47,629 nt of DNA from Achromobacter deleyi (GTDB lineage Bacteria; Pseudomonadota; Gammaproteobacteria; Burkholderiales; Burkholderiaceae_B): contig NZ_CADIJO010000038.1 of the NCBI RefSeq assembly GCF_902859705.1, positions 1 to 47,629 of the forward strand, in the 5' to 3' direction. Of the stretch, positions 17,332 through 26,509 are shown piece after piece; position 1 is the first letter of the stretch; each line of letters begins with the position of its first letter. Below the pieces are notes generated by a model. It saw only the letters and a list, made by a program, of their open reading frames with translations, was not told the DNA's origin and ran no database searches. A program made the translations under genes and the position numbers.

Positions 17332-17349
17332 GCAACAATATAATGTTGC
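17332..17349. promoter_or_regulatory. Zur/Fur-like palindromic operator over a -10 box
   Basis: GCAACAATA (17332-17340) and TAATGTTGC (17341-17349) form an 18-base palindrome with eight of nine symmetric positions. A perfect TATAAT (17339-17344) lies inside it, so a bound repressor would block polymerase directly. It is 30 bases upstream of a ZIP-type metal transporter. AT-rich palindromes of this size over promoters are how Zur/Fur-family repressors control metal uptake. The assignment to Zur is inference from the gene it precedes. Confidence 0.5.
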
Positions 17350-17378
17350 GCTTCCCCCGCCAATAAACCGTCCCCCAA

Positions 17379-18212
17379 ATGTTGCTGCTCTGGGTCCTGC
17401 TTGCTACCGTCACCGGTGGCCTCATTGCCGTCCTTGTCGCCAGCTGGCTGGCCTACAAGGTGTTCGCCCAATACCTGCACCACATGGTGAGCCTGTCGGT
17501 GGGCGTGCTGCTGTCGGTGGCGCTGCTGCACCTGTTGCCCGAGGCGTTCGAGGGCGCGGTGGGCGACGCCCACGTGCTGTTCGGGCTGATGCTGGCGTCG
17601 CTGATCGGTTTCTTCGTGCTGGAAAAGATCGCGCTGCTGCGCCACAGCCATCATCACGAAGGCGATGGGCACCATCACCATTCGGGCCACGACCGCCACG
17701 AGGCGGGCCGCGGCGGGGTGCTGATCCTGATCGGCAGTTCGCTGCACAACCTGTGCGACGGGGTGCTGGTGGCGGCGGCCTTCCTGACCGATCCGCTCTT
17801 GGGCGTGCTGACGGCGGCCTCGATCATCGTGCACGAAGTGCCGCACAAGCTGGGCGATTTTGTCGTGTTGCTGAACGCGGGCCTGGCGCGCCGCCGGGCG
17901 TTTGCGCTGATCCTCTTCACCAGCTTGTGTTCAGCCGTGGGCGGCATAATAGGCTACTTCGTGCTGCAGCAAGCGCAGGGCTGGGTGCCGTACGTATTGG
18001 TGGTTGCCGCCAGCAGCTTCCTCTACATTTCGGTGGCCGACCTGATGCCGCAGATGCACGAACGGGTATCCCTGGCCGATGCGGTGCCGCAGCTGTTGCT
18101 GGTGGGCGTGGGCGTGGCGCTGATCTACAGCGTGACGACGCTGATGCACCACGGGCACGAGCACGAAACCGGAGCCGGCGCGGCGCGCACGGAGCACGTC
18201 CACACGCACTGA
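17379..18212 (+). CDS. ZIP-family metal (zinc) transporter
   Basis: A 277-residue inner-membrane protein with about eight membrane segments and the ZIP signature. Metal-binding motifs of helices 4 and 5 are present: SLHNLCDGVLVAAAF and IIVHEVPHKLGDFVVL. A His-rich loop after the third helix (HSHHHEGDGHHHHSGHDRH, about 88-106) and a His-rich C-terminus (MHHGHEHE...HVHTH) are typical metal-handling segments. ZIP proteins move Zn, and sometimes Fe or Mn, into the cytoplasm. A Zur-like palindrome over the -10 box suggests repression when zinc is plentiful. It stands alone and is followed after 116 bases by a hydrolase gene with its own ribosome site. Confidence 0.9.
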   Translation: MLLLWVLLATVTGGLIAVLVASWLAYKVFAQYLHHMVSLSVGVLLSVALLHLLPEAFEGAVGDAHVLFGLMLASLIGFFVLEKIALLRHSHHHEGDGHHHHSGHDRHEAGRGGVLILIGSSLHNLCDGVLVAAAFLTDPLLGVLTAASIIVHEVPHKLGDFVVLLNAGLARRRAFALILFTSLCSAVGGIIGYFVLQQAQGWVPYVLVVAASSFLYISVADLMPQMHERVSLADAVPQLLLVGVGVALIYSVTTLMHHGHEHETGAGAARTEHVHTH

Positions 18213-18328
18213 GGCGCGGCGTTCGCGATACCCGGCTTTGTCCTGATCCTGGCCGGTCGTGTCGCGCATGCCTAGTTGGCGAATCGCGGGACGCCGGTCC
18301 CGCGTTGATCCCTACACAGGAGTTCGCC

Positions 18329-19117
18329 ATGAGTTTTTCCGCCGCCGCAGGCAACGTCGCCCCCACCGTGATCCACACGGATACGCAGGGGCTGGTCCAC
18401 GGGGATTTCCAGCTGCCCGTGGCTGATGGAACCCTGGACGCCTACTACGCCGCCCCTGAGGGCAAGCAGAACCTGCCCGTGGTGCTGGTGGTGCAGGAAA
18501 TCTTCGGGGTGCACGAGCACATCAAGGACGTCTGCCGCCGGGTCGCCAAGGCCGGCTACCTGGCCGTGGCCGCGAATCTGTACCAGCGCCAGGGCGATGC
18601 CTCTACCTATACCGATATTCCGAAGCTGATCGCCGAGATCGTGAGCAAGGTGTCCGACGAGCAGGTGTTCGCGGATCTGGACGCCAGCGTGGCCTGGGCC
18701 GCGCAGCACGGCGGCGACCCCAAGCGCGTGGCCGTGACGGGCTTTTGCTGGGGCGGGCGCCTGACGTGGATGTACGCGGCGCACAACCCGGATGTGAAGG
18801 TGGGTGTGGCCTGGTACGGGAAGTTGAGCACGGGTCACGGGCCATTGATCAAGCGCGTGGCGTTTGATGTGGTCAATGAACTGCATGCGCCGGTGTTGGG
18901 CTTGTATGGAGCCAAGGACGCCAGCATTCCGGTGTCGGATATCGAGATCATGAAGGGCAAGCTTGCCGGCGGCAATGAGAATGCCAGGCGGTCGGAGTTT
19001 GTGGTGTATCCGGACGCGGATCATGCGTTCATGGCGGATTATCGGGCGAATTATCAGGCTGCCGCTGCCGAGGATGGGTGGGGGCGGATGCTGGAGTGGT
19101 TCAAGCGGTACCTGTAA
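18329..19117 (+). CDS. Dienelactone hydrolase family protein
   Basis: A 262-residue alpha/beta hydrolase. ATG 18329 follows AGGAG (18318-18322). The nucleophile motif GFCWGG has a Cys, not a Ser, which marks the dienelactone hydrolase family; the acid lies near YGAKDASIP and the His in DADHAFMADY. The segment VVLVVQEIFGVHEHIKD is the family oxyanion region. Classical members open dienelactones in chlorocatechol breakdown, but no catechol genes lie here, so this is one of the many family members of unknown substrate. The last third uses noticeably less GC-rich codons (GGG, TTG, GAT) than the first. Confidence 0.88.
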   Translation: MSFSAAAGNVAPTVIHTDTQGLVHGDFQLPVADGTLDAYYAAPEGKQNLPVVLVVQEIFGVHEHIKDVCRRVAKAGYLAVAANLYQRQGDASTYTDIPKLIAEIVSKVSDEQVFADLDASVAWAAQHGGDPKRVAVTGFCWGGRLTWMYAAHNPDVKVGVAWYGKLSTGHGPLIKRVAFDVVNELHAPVLGLYGAKDASIPVSDIEIMKGKLAGGNENARRSEFVVYPDADHAFMADYRANYQAAAAEDGWGRMLEWFKRYL

Positions 19118-19132
19118 GGGAGTGGGTGTGTC

Positions 19133-19161
19133 GCTGCGCGCGACGGGCGCGGCCTTTTTTT
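19133..19161 (+). terminator. Terminator after the dienelactone hydrolase gene
   Basis: GCTGCGC (19133-19139) pairs with GCGCGGC (19147-19153) with one G-T pair, followed by one C and seven T's (19155-19161). It lies 15 bases after the stop. Confidence 0.7.
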
Positions 19162-19187
19162 GTGCTGTGGGGGCTTCTTCGTAGGCC

Positions 19188-19351
19188 GCCCGGCGCGGGT
19201 GGTGCACACGTGGCGCGCGCCAACGATTGCGGTCCGGAGCCTTCGCTCCGGACGTCCCCTTCGTCATCTTCGTCCAGGCCTTCGGCCTTCCCTTCAGATT
19301 CCCTCGGGCGCATCGACGGCGCGCGCCACGTGTGCACCACCCGCGCCGGGC
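19188..19351. repeat. 34-bp perfect inverted repeat element with an inner hairpin
   Basis: Bases 19188-19221 are the exact reverse complement of 19318-19351. The arms contain GGTGCACACGTGGCGCGCGCC and its complement. Between them, GTCCGGAGC (19232-19240) and GCTCCGGAC (19245-19253) form a perfect nine-pair hairpin with a CTTC loop, and CGAT/ATCG next to the arms extend the main stem. The element is 164 bases and has no coding capacity I would trust. It sits in the 660-base gene-free stretch 19118-19777. It looks like a mobile-type intergenic palindrome or MITE-like repeat. No clear target duplication is visible at its borders. Confidence 0.75.
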
Positions 19352-19588
19352 TACGGTTATCGAGAAATGAGATGCTGCCAGGCCGAGGGAGGGGGGAGAG
19401 GTTTGCGTCGCCCGCCCAGACCGGCCGCGCGGGCGGCCGGCTCTGGGCATACACATCCTGCTACGTCGTGACGATGCACGCTGCGCGCTTGCGCGGCGTC
19501 GCTGCGCTCGCCTGAAATTGCTTGAACTGCCGGCTGTTGCCCTTCTGTGCAGCCAGAGAACCCTACCTATAGTGCGCAGCGACAGCGC

Positions 19589-19647
19589 CACGCAAAAATA
19601 GCCGCCCGGCCGCCCGAAGGCCGGGCAGCCCCCCCGGGGCCAGCAAG
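19589..19647 (-). repeat. Copy 1 of a duplicated terminator module
   Basis: Shares CACGCAAAAATAGCCGCCC, GAAGGCCGGGCAGCCCCC and CAGCAAG with the copy at 19686-19753. Read on the minus strand, it is a stem of GCTGCCCGGCC and GGCCGGGCGGC followed by TATTTTTG, that is, an intrinsic terminator facing transcripts of the Na/Pi symporter gene. It is the more distal copy. Confidence 0.7.
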
Positions 19648-19685
19648 TGCTGTCGTGCGCGCGGCGAGGGAATCCAAGATAACGT

Positions 19686-19753
19686 CACGCAAAAATAGCC
19701 GCCCGGCCGCCCGGCCGCCCGAAGGCCGGGCAGCCCCCTCGGGGGGCAGCAAG
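19686..19753 (-). repeat. Copy 2 of the duplicated terminator module
   Basis: Same module as 19589-19647, but with an extra GGCCGCCC unit inside the stem region and a longer G run. It begins about 25 bases after the stop of the Na/Pi symporter gene on the minus strand, so it is the first terminator that transcript meets. The T tract on the minus strand corresponds to AAAAATA at about 19690-19697. Confidence 0.7.
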
Positions 19754-19777
19754 CGCGAAGCGCGCCGCGTGGGGGCT

Positions 19778-21439
19778 CTAGTTCCCCGCTTCGCGTAGGC
19801 GGCTGGGGAGGAGTTCGCCGTGGCGGGCTAGCAGGGGGTAGGCGGCGGCGCCTACCAGGTGGGAGTTGATGCCCTTCATGTCGCGCAGGATGTCCAGGTA
19901 GAGGGCGCCGACTTCGGCGGCGTCTACCTGGCCGGCCTTGATCTTTTGCAGGTGCGTGTCGGCGGCCTGGGTTTCGATGGTGCGGAAACGGGCTTTTTCG
20001 CCTGCCAGGGCGCGGGCCTGGCGCAGGTCGTCGTTGACGAAGAGGGCGGCGGCCTGGCGTTGGTTGGCGATCAGTTCGCCCAGCGTGTCGTCCAGGCTGG
20101 CGCGTTGTTCGGGCGAGAAGGTCCAGCCTTGCTTGCGCAGCTTGGCGATGTGGCTGAGCAGGCCGTGGTGGGCGATGTCGCCAGCGTGGCCGATGTTGCT
20201 GGTGAAGGCCAGGATGTCGTCCATGCGTTGCAGGTCGTCGCGCGTCATGTTTTCCTGGTCCAGGGTGGCCAGGTAGGTGGTGATGGCGTTTTCGAGCTTG
20301 TCCAGCGCGGCGTCGAGCTGGCGGGCCTGGACCATGCGGTGGCGGTTGTCGCGCTTGAAGCCGGCGCGGGCGTACAGCAGCAGGGTCTGCAGCATGTCGG
20401 CCATGCGCAGGGCTTCGCGGGCGGCGTTGCCCAGGGCGACGGCGGGCACGTCGTGGGCCCATTCGTCCAGGTATTGGGGGCGGGACGGGTCGTTGGGGTC
20501 GGTGCGCTTGGGCAGCCAGCGGGTGAGCAGCGCGGCGTAGGGGGCCAACAGCGGCAGGAACACCACGGCGATGACGGCGTTGAAAAGGGTGTGGAAGTTG
20601 GCCACGGCGCGAGCCGGGTCGCTGGACAGGTCGCTCATCAGCGGTTGCAGCCAGGGCAGCAGCACCAGGCCGGCCAGGACGCCCAGCACGCGGGTCAGCA
20701 GGTTGCCCAGGGGCAGGCGGCGGGCGGCGGGATCGTCGCCAGTGACGCCCTCGATCATGGGGTTGATGGCGGTGCCCAGGTTGGCGCCCAGCACCAGGGC
20801 AAAGGCGACGTGGGGGGCGACCATGTGGTGGCTGGCCAGCGACATGACCAGCACCACCACGGCGACGCTGGAGTGGGCCGCCCAGGTGAAGGCGGCCGAT
20901 AGCAGCACGGCGGCGACGGGCTGGGTGGCCAGGGCGTCCAGGATCATGCCCAGCATGGGGGCGGTCTGGAAGGGTTCGAACAGTTCGACCAGCTGGTGCA
21001 GCGACAGCAGCAAGAGGCCCAGGCCGATGAAGACGCGGCCCAGGTCGCGGGTGCGGCCCGGGGGATAGCGGCGGAACATCCAGACGCCGGCCAGGATCAG
21101 GATGGGGGCCAGCGAGGTCAGGTCGAACGACAGCAGCTGGACGATCAGCGTGGTGCCGACGTTGGCGCCCAGCATGGCGGCCAGCGCGGGGACCAGGCCG
21201 ACGACGCCGCCAGCGGCGAAGCCGGTGATCATCAGGCCGGTGGCGGTGCTGCTCTGAAGGGCGGCGGTGATGCCCAGGCCGGCGGCGAAGGCCCGCAGGC
21301 GGGTGCCCAGGGCGCGGCCCAGTGCGGCGCCGAGGGCGGCGCCAAAGGCGCGCTGTACGCCTGTCTGGACCATGTGCACGCCCCAAAGCAGCAGGGCGAC
21401 GTAGCCGGCGAAGTCAAGCAGGGTAATAAGTCCGGACAT
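19778..21439 (-). CDS. Na/Pi cotransporter family protein with PhoU-like domain
   Basis: A 553-residue membrane protein of the NptA/YjbB type. The N-terminal half (about 1-320) holds two inverted Na/Pi repeats, each with a QSSTATG- or HSSVAVV-type motif and a GANVGTT/GANLGTA motif that forms the sodium/phosphate site. The C-terminal third (about 340-553) is a helical PhoU-like domain. E. coli YjbB mainly exports phosphate, so the direction of transport is uncertain. ATG 21439 follows a GGAG-type site (ACTCCAGG on the minus strand). It stands alone, divergent from sdaA. A single Pho-box-like half site lies upstream but is not convincing. Confidence 0.88.
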   Translation of the reverse strand: MSGLITLLDFAGYVALLLWGVHMVQTGVQRAFGAALGAALGRALGTRLRAFAAGLGITAALQSSTATGLMITGFAAGGVVGLVPALAAMLGANVGTTLIVQLLSFDLTSLAPILILAGVWMFRRYPPGRTRDLGRVFIGLGLLLLSLHQLVELFEPFQTAPMLGMILDALATQPVAAVLLSAAFTWAAHSSVAVVVLVMSLASHHMVAPHVAFALVLGANLGTAINPMIEGVTGDDPAARRLPLGNLLTRVLGVLAGLVLLPWLQPLMSDLSSDPARAVANFHTLFNAVIAVVFLPLLAPYAALLTRWLPKRTDPNDPSRPQYLDEWAHDVPAVALGNAAREALRMADMLQTLLLYARAGFKRDNRHRMVQARQLDAALDKLENAITTYLATLDQENMTRDDLQRMDDILAFTSNIGHAGDIAHHGLLSHIAKLRKQGWTFSPEQRASLDDTLGELIANQRQAAALFVNDDLRQARALAGEKARFRTIETQAADTHLQKIKAGQVDAAEVGALYLDILRDMKGINSHLVGAAAYPLLARHGELLPSRLREAGN

Positions 21440-21614
21440 CCTGGAGTCGTTCCATTCTTTTTATGACAAGAAATAATTCTGTAATGATCGCATGCCAGGG
21501 CGGGCGGGGAAACCCGTCCCTGCAATACAGCATACGCCCCGCAGGGCTTTGCTGCGCGCGGCCGGGGCTTGCGCGTATCATTGCCGGATCATTCGTGGAT
21601 GCATGGGAGTTCTG

Positions 21615-23006
<1,392 letters not shown>

Positions 23007-23024
23007 CGCACGGCGCAGCCCAAG

Positions 23025-23058
23025 AAAAAGCCCCTTGAGCGATCAAGGGGCTTTTTTT
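23025..23058. terminator. Bidirectional terminator between sdaA and htpX
   Basis: AAAAAGCCCCTTGA (23025-23038) pairs perfectly with TCAAGGGGCTTTTT (23043-23056), loop GCGA, with a T run on either strand. It serves both convergent genes. Confidence 0.95.
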
Positions 23059-23100
23059 CTGCCGGGCAGTGGGCGCCACGCAGGCGCCGTGGCGCAGGGA

Positions 23101-23982
23101 TCAGATCACGCGGGCGTTCTGCAGGGCGGCGATGCGGGCCGGGATGGGCGGGTGCGAGGCGAACATGGCCGCCAGGCCGCCCTTGCCGGTGATGCCGGAG
23201 GCTTCGAACGACTTGGGCAGTTCGCCCGGCTCCAGGCCGCCCAGGCGGGCCAGGGCGCGCATCATGGGTTCGCGGGCGCCCATCAGGTGGGCCGAGCCGG
23301 CGTCGGCGCGGTATTCGCGCTGGCGCGAGAACCAGGCCACGATGATCGAGGCCAGGATGCCGAAAATGATCTCACAGACCAGCACCGTGACGTAGTAGCC
23401 CGGGCCGATGCCGCGTTCGTTCTTGAACACGACGCGGTCGATGAAGTAGCCGACGACGCGGGCCAGGAACACGACGAAGGTGTTCACCACGCCCTGGATC
23501 AGGGTCAGGGTGACCATGTCGCCGTTGGCGATGTGGGCCACTTCGTGGGCCAGCACGGCGGCGACTTCTTCTTCGCTCATGCTTTCGAGCAGGCCGGTGG
23601 ACACGGCGACCAGCGAGTCGTTCTTGAAGGCGCCGGTGGCGAACGCGTTGGGCGCGCCGTCGTAGATGGCGACTTCGGGGCGGCCGATGCCGGCACGGTC
23701 GGCCAGTTGGTGAACGGTATCGAGCAGCCAGGCTTCGCGCTGGCTGCGCGGCGCGTTCGGATCCAGCACCTGGGCGCCGGTGCTCCATTTGGCCATGGGC
23801 TTGCTGATCAGGAGCGAGATGATCGCGCCGGTGAAGCCGACCACCACCGAGAAGATCAGGAGGGCGTTGAGATTCAGGCCGTTGGCCGTGATGTAGCGGT
23901 CTACGCCCAGGATGCGTAGCGTGGCCGACAGCACGAGCATGACGGCCAGGTTGGTGATGACGAACAGGACAATGCGTTTCAT
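23101..23982 (-). CDS. htpX: Membrane zinc metalloprotease HtpX
   Basis: A 293-residue M48 protease of the inner membrane that degrades misfolded membrane proteins along with FtsH. Two membrane segments at the N-terminus (about 4-22 and 38-58), the zinc motif HEVAH (146-150) and two further hydrophobic segments in the middle (about 160-215) match E. coli HtpX. The downstream zinc ligand Glu lies in the REYRADAGSA segment. ATG 23982 follows AGAGGAAC, and upstream in-frame extension is not family-like. In E. coli htpX is heat- and Cpx-controlled, but I see no clear sigma32 box here. It is convergent with sdaA and divergent from a DMT permease. Confidence 0.95.
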   Translation of the reverse strand: MKRIVLFVITNLAVMLVLSATLRILGVDRYITANGLNLNALLIFSVVVGFTGAIISLLISKPMAKWSTGAQVLDPNAPRSQREAWLLDTVHQLADRAGIGRPEVAIYDGAPNAFATGAFKNDSLVAVSTGLLESMSEEEVAAVLAHEVAHIANGDMVTLTLIQGVVNTFVVFLARVVGYFIDRVVFKNERGIGPGYYVTVLVCEIIFGILASIIVAWFSRQREYRADAGSAHLMGAREPMMRALARLGGLEPGELPKSFEASGITGKGGLAAMFASHPPIPARIAALQNARVI

Positions 23983-24134
23983 GTTTTTTTGTTCCTCTGC
24001 GAGCGGGAAATACCCCGGCTTTGACTGTGCGGCGCCGCGCCAGTTCCCCGACTGGCGGCGCTGCGTCCGGTGACGGAGAGTATAGTATCGCTTTCCCTTA
24101 TTCCCCCTCACTTTCACCTGAGCGCAATCCCCCC

Positions 24135-24989
24135 ATGCAGGCACTTTGGATGTTGCTGGCGTCCGCCATGTTCGCCGTCATGGGCTCGTTCGTGAAACTG
24201 GGCACCGAGCACGGCGCGTCGCTGCCGCAGGTGGTGTTGTTCCGCGGCTTGCCTTCGGTCATTTTGCTGCTGCTCTGGGCCCGCGCCGGCCGCCAATCCA
24301 TCATTCCCACCAGCTGGAAGCTGCACATCTGGCGCAACCTGTCCGGCGTCACCTCGATGTGGCTGGGCTTTTTCGCCATTGCCCACCTGCCGCTGGCCAC
24401 CGCCACCAGCCTGAACTACACGGCGCCGCTGTTCATCGCCTGTTGGATGCTGGGGTGGGGCGGGGCGCAGCGCGATCCGGTGCGCATTGCCGCCGTGGCG
24501 CTGGGATTCCTGGGCGTGATCGCCGTGCTGCGTCCCAGCATCAACGAAGACCAGTGGCTGGCTGCGCTGCTGGGCCTGGGCGCGGGCGCCATGTCCGCCA
24601 TCGCCATGATGCAGATTCGCCAACTGGGCCGCATCGGTGAACCCGAATGGCGCACCGTCCTATTCTTCTCGGTGGCCGTCTGCGTCTCCAGCTTCGCCGG
24701 CCTGGGCTTCGAGGGCTGGGGCCACGCCGACTGGACGGGCTATGCGTCCCTCATGGGGGTGGGCGTGGCGGGCCTGTTCGGCCAGTTGGCCATGACCCGC
24801 GCATTCGGCATGGGGTCGGCGCTGCTGACCGCTGCCCTGCAATACAGCACGATTATCTTCGCGGCCTTGATCGGCATGGGTTTCTGGGGCGACACCCTGG
24901 ATGGCCTGGCGTGGGCCGGCATGGGCCTGATCATTTCGGCGGGCCTGCTGTCGGTCTGGCGCACCATGCGCGACCCCAAGCCGGCCTGA
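24135..24989 (+). CDS. DMT-superfamily (EamA) permease
   Basis: A 284-residue inner-membrane protein with ten predicted membrane segments in two EamA repeats (about 1-125 and 140-280). MQALWMLLASAMFAVMGSFVKLG at the start and LNYTAPLFIACWMLGW in the middle are typical. Substrate cannot be read from sequence; related proteins export amino acids or metabolites. The first ATG, 24135, has little ribosome-site sequence (CCCCC before it). An AT-rich TATAGT (24081-24086) may serve as its -10 box. The following sulfurtransferase gene starts 36 bases after its stop, so they are probably cotranscribed. Confidence 0.85.
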   Translation: MQALWMLLASAMFAVMGSFVKLGTEHGASLPQVVLFRGLPSVILLLLWARAGRQSIIPTSWKLHIWRNLSGVTSMWLGFFAIAHLPLATATSLNYTAPLFIACWMLGWGGAQRDPVRIAAVALGFLGVIAVLRPSINEDQWLAALLGLGAGAMSAIAMMQIRQLGRIGEPEWRTVLFFSVAVCVSSFAGLGFEGWGHADWTGYASLMGVGVAGLFGQLAMTRAFGMGSALLTAALQYSTIIFAALIGMGFWGDTLDGLAWAGMGLIISAGLLSVWRTMRDPKPA

Positions 24990-25025
24990 TGCCGCGAATC
25001 CGAAGAAGCGAAAGGAGCCTGCCTG

Positions 25026-25877
25026 ATGACGACGACCCTGATTTCCGCAGCCGACCTGGCCGCGCGCCTTGGCGCCGCGGACGTGCGCGTGTTCGACGTG
25101 CGCCACGACCTGACCAATCACGCCGCCGGCCGCGAAGCCTATGCCGCCGGTCACATTCCCGGCGCCCGCTACCTGGACCACGAAACCGAGCTGGCGGCGA
25201 CGCGCACCGGCAAGAACGGCCGCCATCCGCTGCCTGACCGCGCCGAATTCGGTGCACTGATGGCCGCGCACGGCGTGACGCCCCAGACCCTGGTGGTGGC
25301 CTACGACGCCAGCGGCGGCATGTACGCCGCCCATCTGTGGTGGATGCTGCGCTGGCTGGGCCACGACCAGGTCGCGGTGCTGGACGGCGGCTGGCAGGCC
25401 TGGGTGGCCGCGGGCCTGCCCACCGCCACCGAACCCGCGTCCCCCGTGCAGCCGGGCGCACCCGTGGCTCCGGGTGCGCCGCTGGTGGGCAGCGTGGACG
25501 CGAAAGCCGTGCTGGACAACATTGCCCAGCCCGCCTTCACGGTGATCGATGCGCGCGCGGCCAACCGCTACCGCGGCGAGGTCGAGCCCATGGACCCGGT
25601 GGCCGGCCACATCCCTGGCGCCTTGAACCGGCCGAACGGCCAGAACCTGCAAGCCGACGGCCGTTTCAAGGACGCGGCCGTGCTGCGCGAGGAATTCACG
25701 GCCTTGCTGGACGGCCGCGATCCCAAGGCCATCGTGCACCAGTGCGGCTCGGGCATCACCGCCTGCCACAACCTGCTGTCGATGGAAATCGCCGGCCTGT
25801 CCGGTTCGCGCCTGTACCCGGGGTCCTGGAGCGAATGGTGCAGCGATCCGTCCCGGCCGGTGGCCAAGGGCGAATAA
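25026..25877 (+). CDS. sseA: Sulfurtransferase (SseA-like, two rhodanese domains)
   Basis: A 283-residue tandem rhodanese. The first domain (about 1-135) is inactive, and the second (about 155-280) carries the active Cys240 in the loop HQCGSGITACHN. CGSGxTA is the loop of 3-mercaptopyruvate sulfurtransferases, while thiosulfate sulfurtransferases have CRKGVTA. So 3-mercaptopyruvate is the likelier donor. RYRGEVEPMDPVAGHIPGA is also typical. ATG 25026 follows AAAGGAG with good spacing. It is probably cotranscribed with the DMT permease and is convergent with the PhnZ-like gene only 12 bases away, with no clear terminator between. Confidence 0.88.
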   Translation: MTTTLISAADLAARLGAADVRVFDVRHDLTNHAAGREAYAAGHIPGARYLDHETELAATRTGKNGRHPLPDRAEFGALMAAHGVTPQTLVVAYDASGGMYAAHLWWMLRWLGHDQVAVLDGGWQAWVAAGLPTATEPASPVQPGAPVAPGAPLVGSVDAKAVLDNIAQPAFTVIDARAANRYRGEVEPMDPVAGHIPGALNRPNGQNLQADGRFKDAAVLREEFTALLDGRDPKAIVHQCGSGITACHNLLSMEIAGLSGSRLYPGSWSEWCSDPSRPVAKGE

Positions 25878-25889
25878 GCGCCTTTCGTC

Positions 25890-26459
25890 TTACCAGACCG
25901 CCGCCAGCTTGACCCGGCCCGAGACGCTTTCGGCGATCTCCAGGAAGTGGTCCAGCGGCGGCGTGGCCAGGCCCGGCACTTTGGCCATGTCGTCCCAGCG
26001 CCTCAGCCGAATCGCATCCGGCGCGCCCGGCATGCTGGCGAAATCCACCGCCTGGCCCGCATCGAAGCTGCCCCCCTGTAGCGCCAGGCTGCGCTTCGAA
26101 TCCTGCGAAAGCGACGCTTCATACTGCGGCTCCACGTAGCAGAGGTAGCGTTTGGCCTCCACGTGCAGCCGGATCGGGTCGAGCACGGCCGAACTGAACA
26201 GCCCGCGCAGGAACGGCAGCACGAAATACTGATGCTTGTCGTCGACGCCGCGCAGGGTGGGGGTGCCCGGGTGATCGGCGATCAGGTGGCCCAGGTCATG
26301 CAACAGGCAGGCCGTGATCAGCGGCGCGTTGGCGCCGTTGCGCTCGGCCAGCGCCGCGGTCTGCAGCGCGTGCCGCAGATGGCTGACGGATTCGCCATGA
26401 TAGGAACGGTGCCCGCGTTCCAGGAAAAGCTGTTCGATGTCCTGCAAGGTCAAGGCCAT
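25890..26459 (-). CDS. Phosphonate-associated HD-domain oxygenase (PhnZ-like)
   Basis: A 189-residue HD-domain protein of the type found in phosphonate operons (TIGR03276 family). Metal ligands are visible: HLRHALQTA near residue 28, the HD pair in LLHDLGHLIADHPG near 53-62, and HVEAKRYLCYVEPQY near 98. PhnZ is a mixed-valence di-iron oxygenase that cleaves 2-amino-1-hydroxyethylphosphonate to glycine and phosphate. The residues YHGES and the E-R-G segment before the first His fit that group. Its usual partner PhnY, which makes the hydroxylated substrate, is not in the window. It lies 50 bases after the LysR gene on the same strand, and both probably belong to one message. The name phnZ is not assigned, since related HD proteins can use other phosphonates. 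Confidence 0.8.
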   Translation of the reverse strand: MALTLQDIEQLFLERGHRSYHGESVSHLRHALQTAALAERNGANAPLITACLLHDLGHLIADHPGTPTLRGVDDKHQYFVLPFLRGLFSSAVLDPIRLHVEAKRYLCYVEPQYEASLSQDSKRSLALQGGSFDAGQAVDFASMPGAPDAIRLRRWDDMAKVPGLATPPLDHFLEIAESVSGRVKLAAVW

Positions 26460-26509
26460 GTTTGTCTCCTAGTGGCCGCAAGGGGAAGAGGCGGGCAGTG
26501 ATCCTTGGA

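Noticed and set aside
17324..19117. One long plus-strand frame of 597 codons covering the ZIP and hydrolase genes
   Set aside because: Only its last 262 codons (from 18329) are a real protein. The earlier part is out of frame with the ZIP gene and low in information.
19141..19530. Several short frames of 60-145 codons in the gene-free stretch
   Set aside because: They translate the inverted repeat arms in both directions and give Arg/Pro-rich peptides without family character or ribosome sites.
21458..21469. Pho-box-like TTGTCATAAA before the Na/Pi symporter gene (minus strand)
   Set aside because: Only one half site is present; the second 11-base-spaced copy is missing.
23983..24134. Sigma32 promoter for htpX
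   Set aside because: No CTTGAA / CCCCAT-type pair found at proper spacing on the minus strand.
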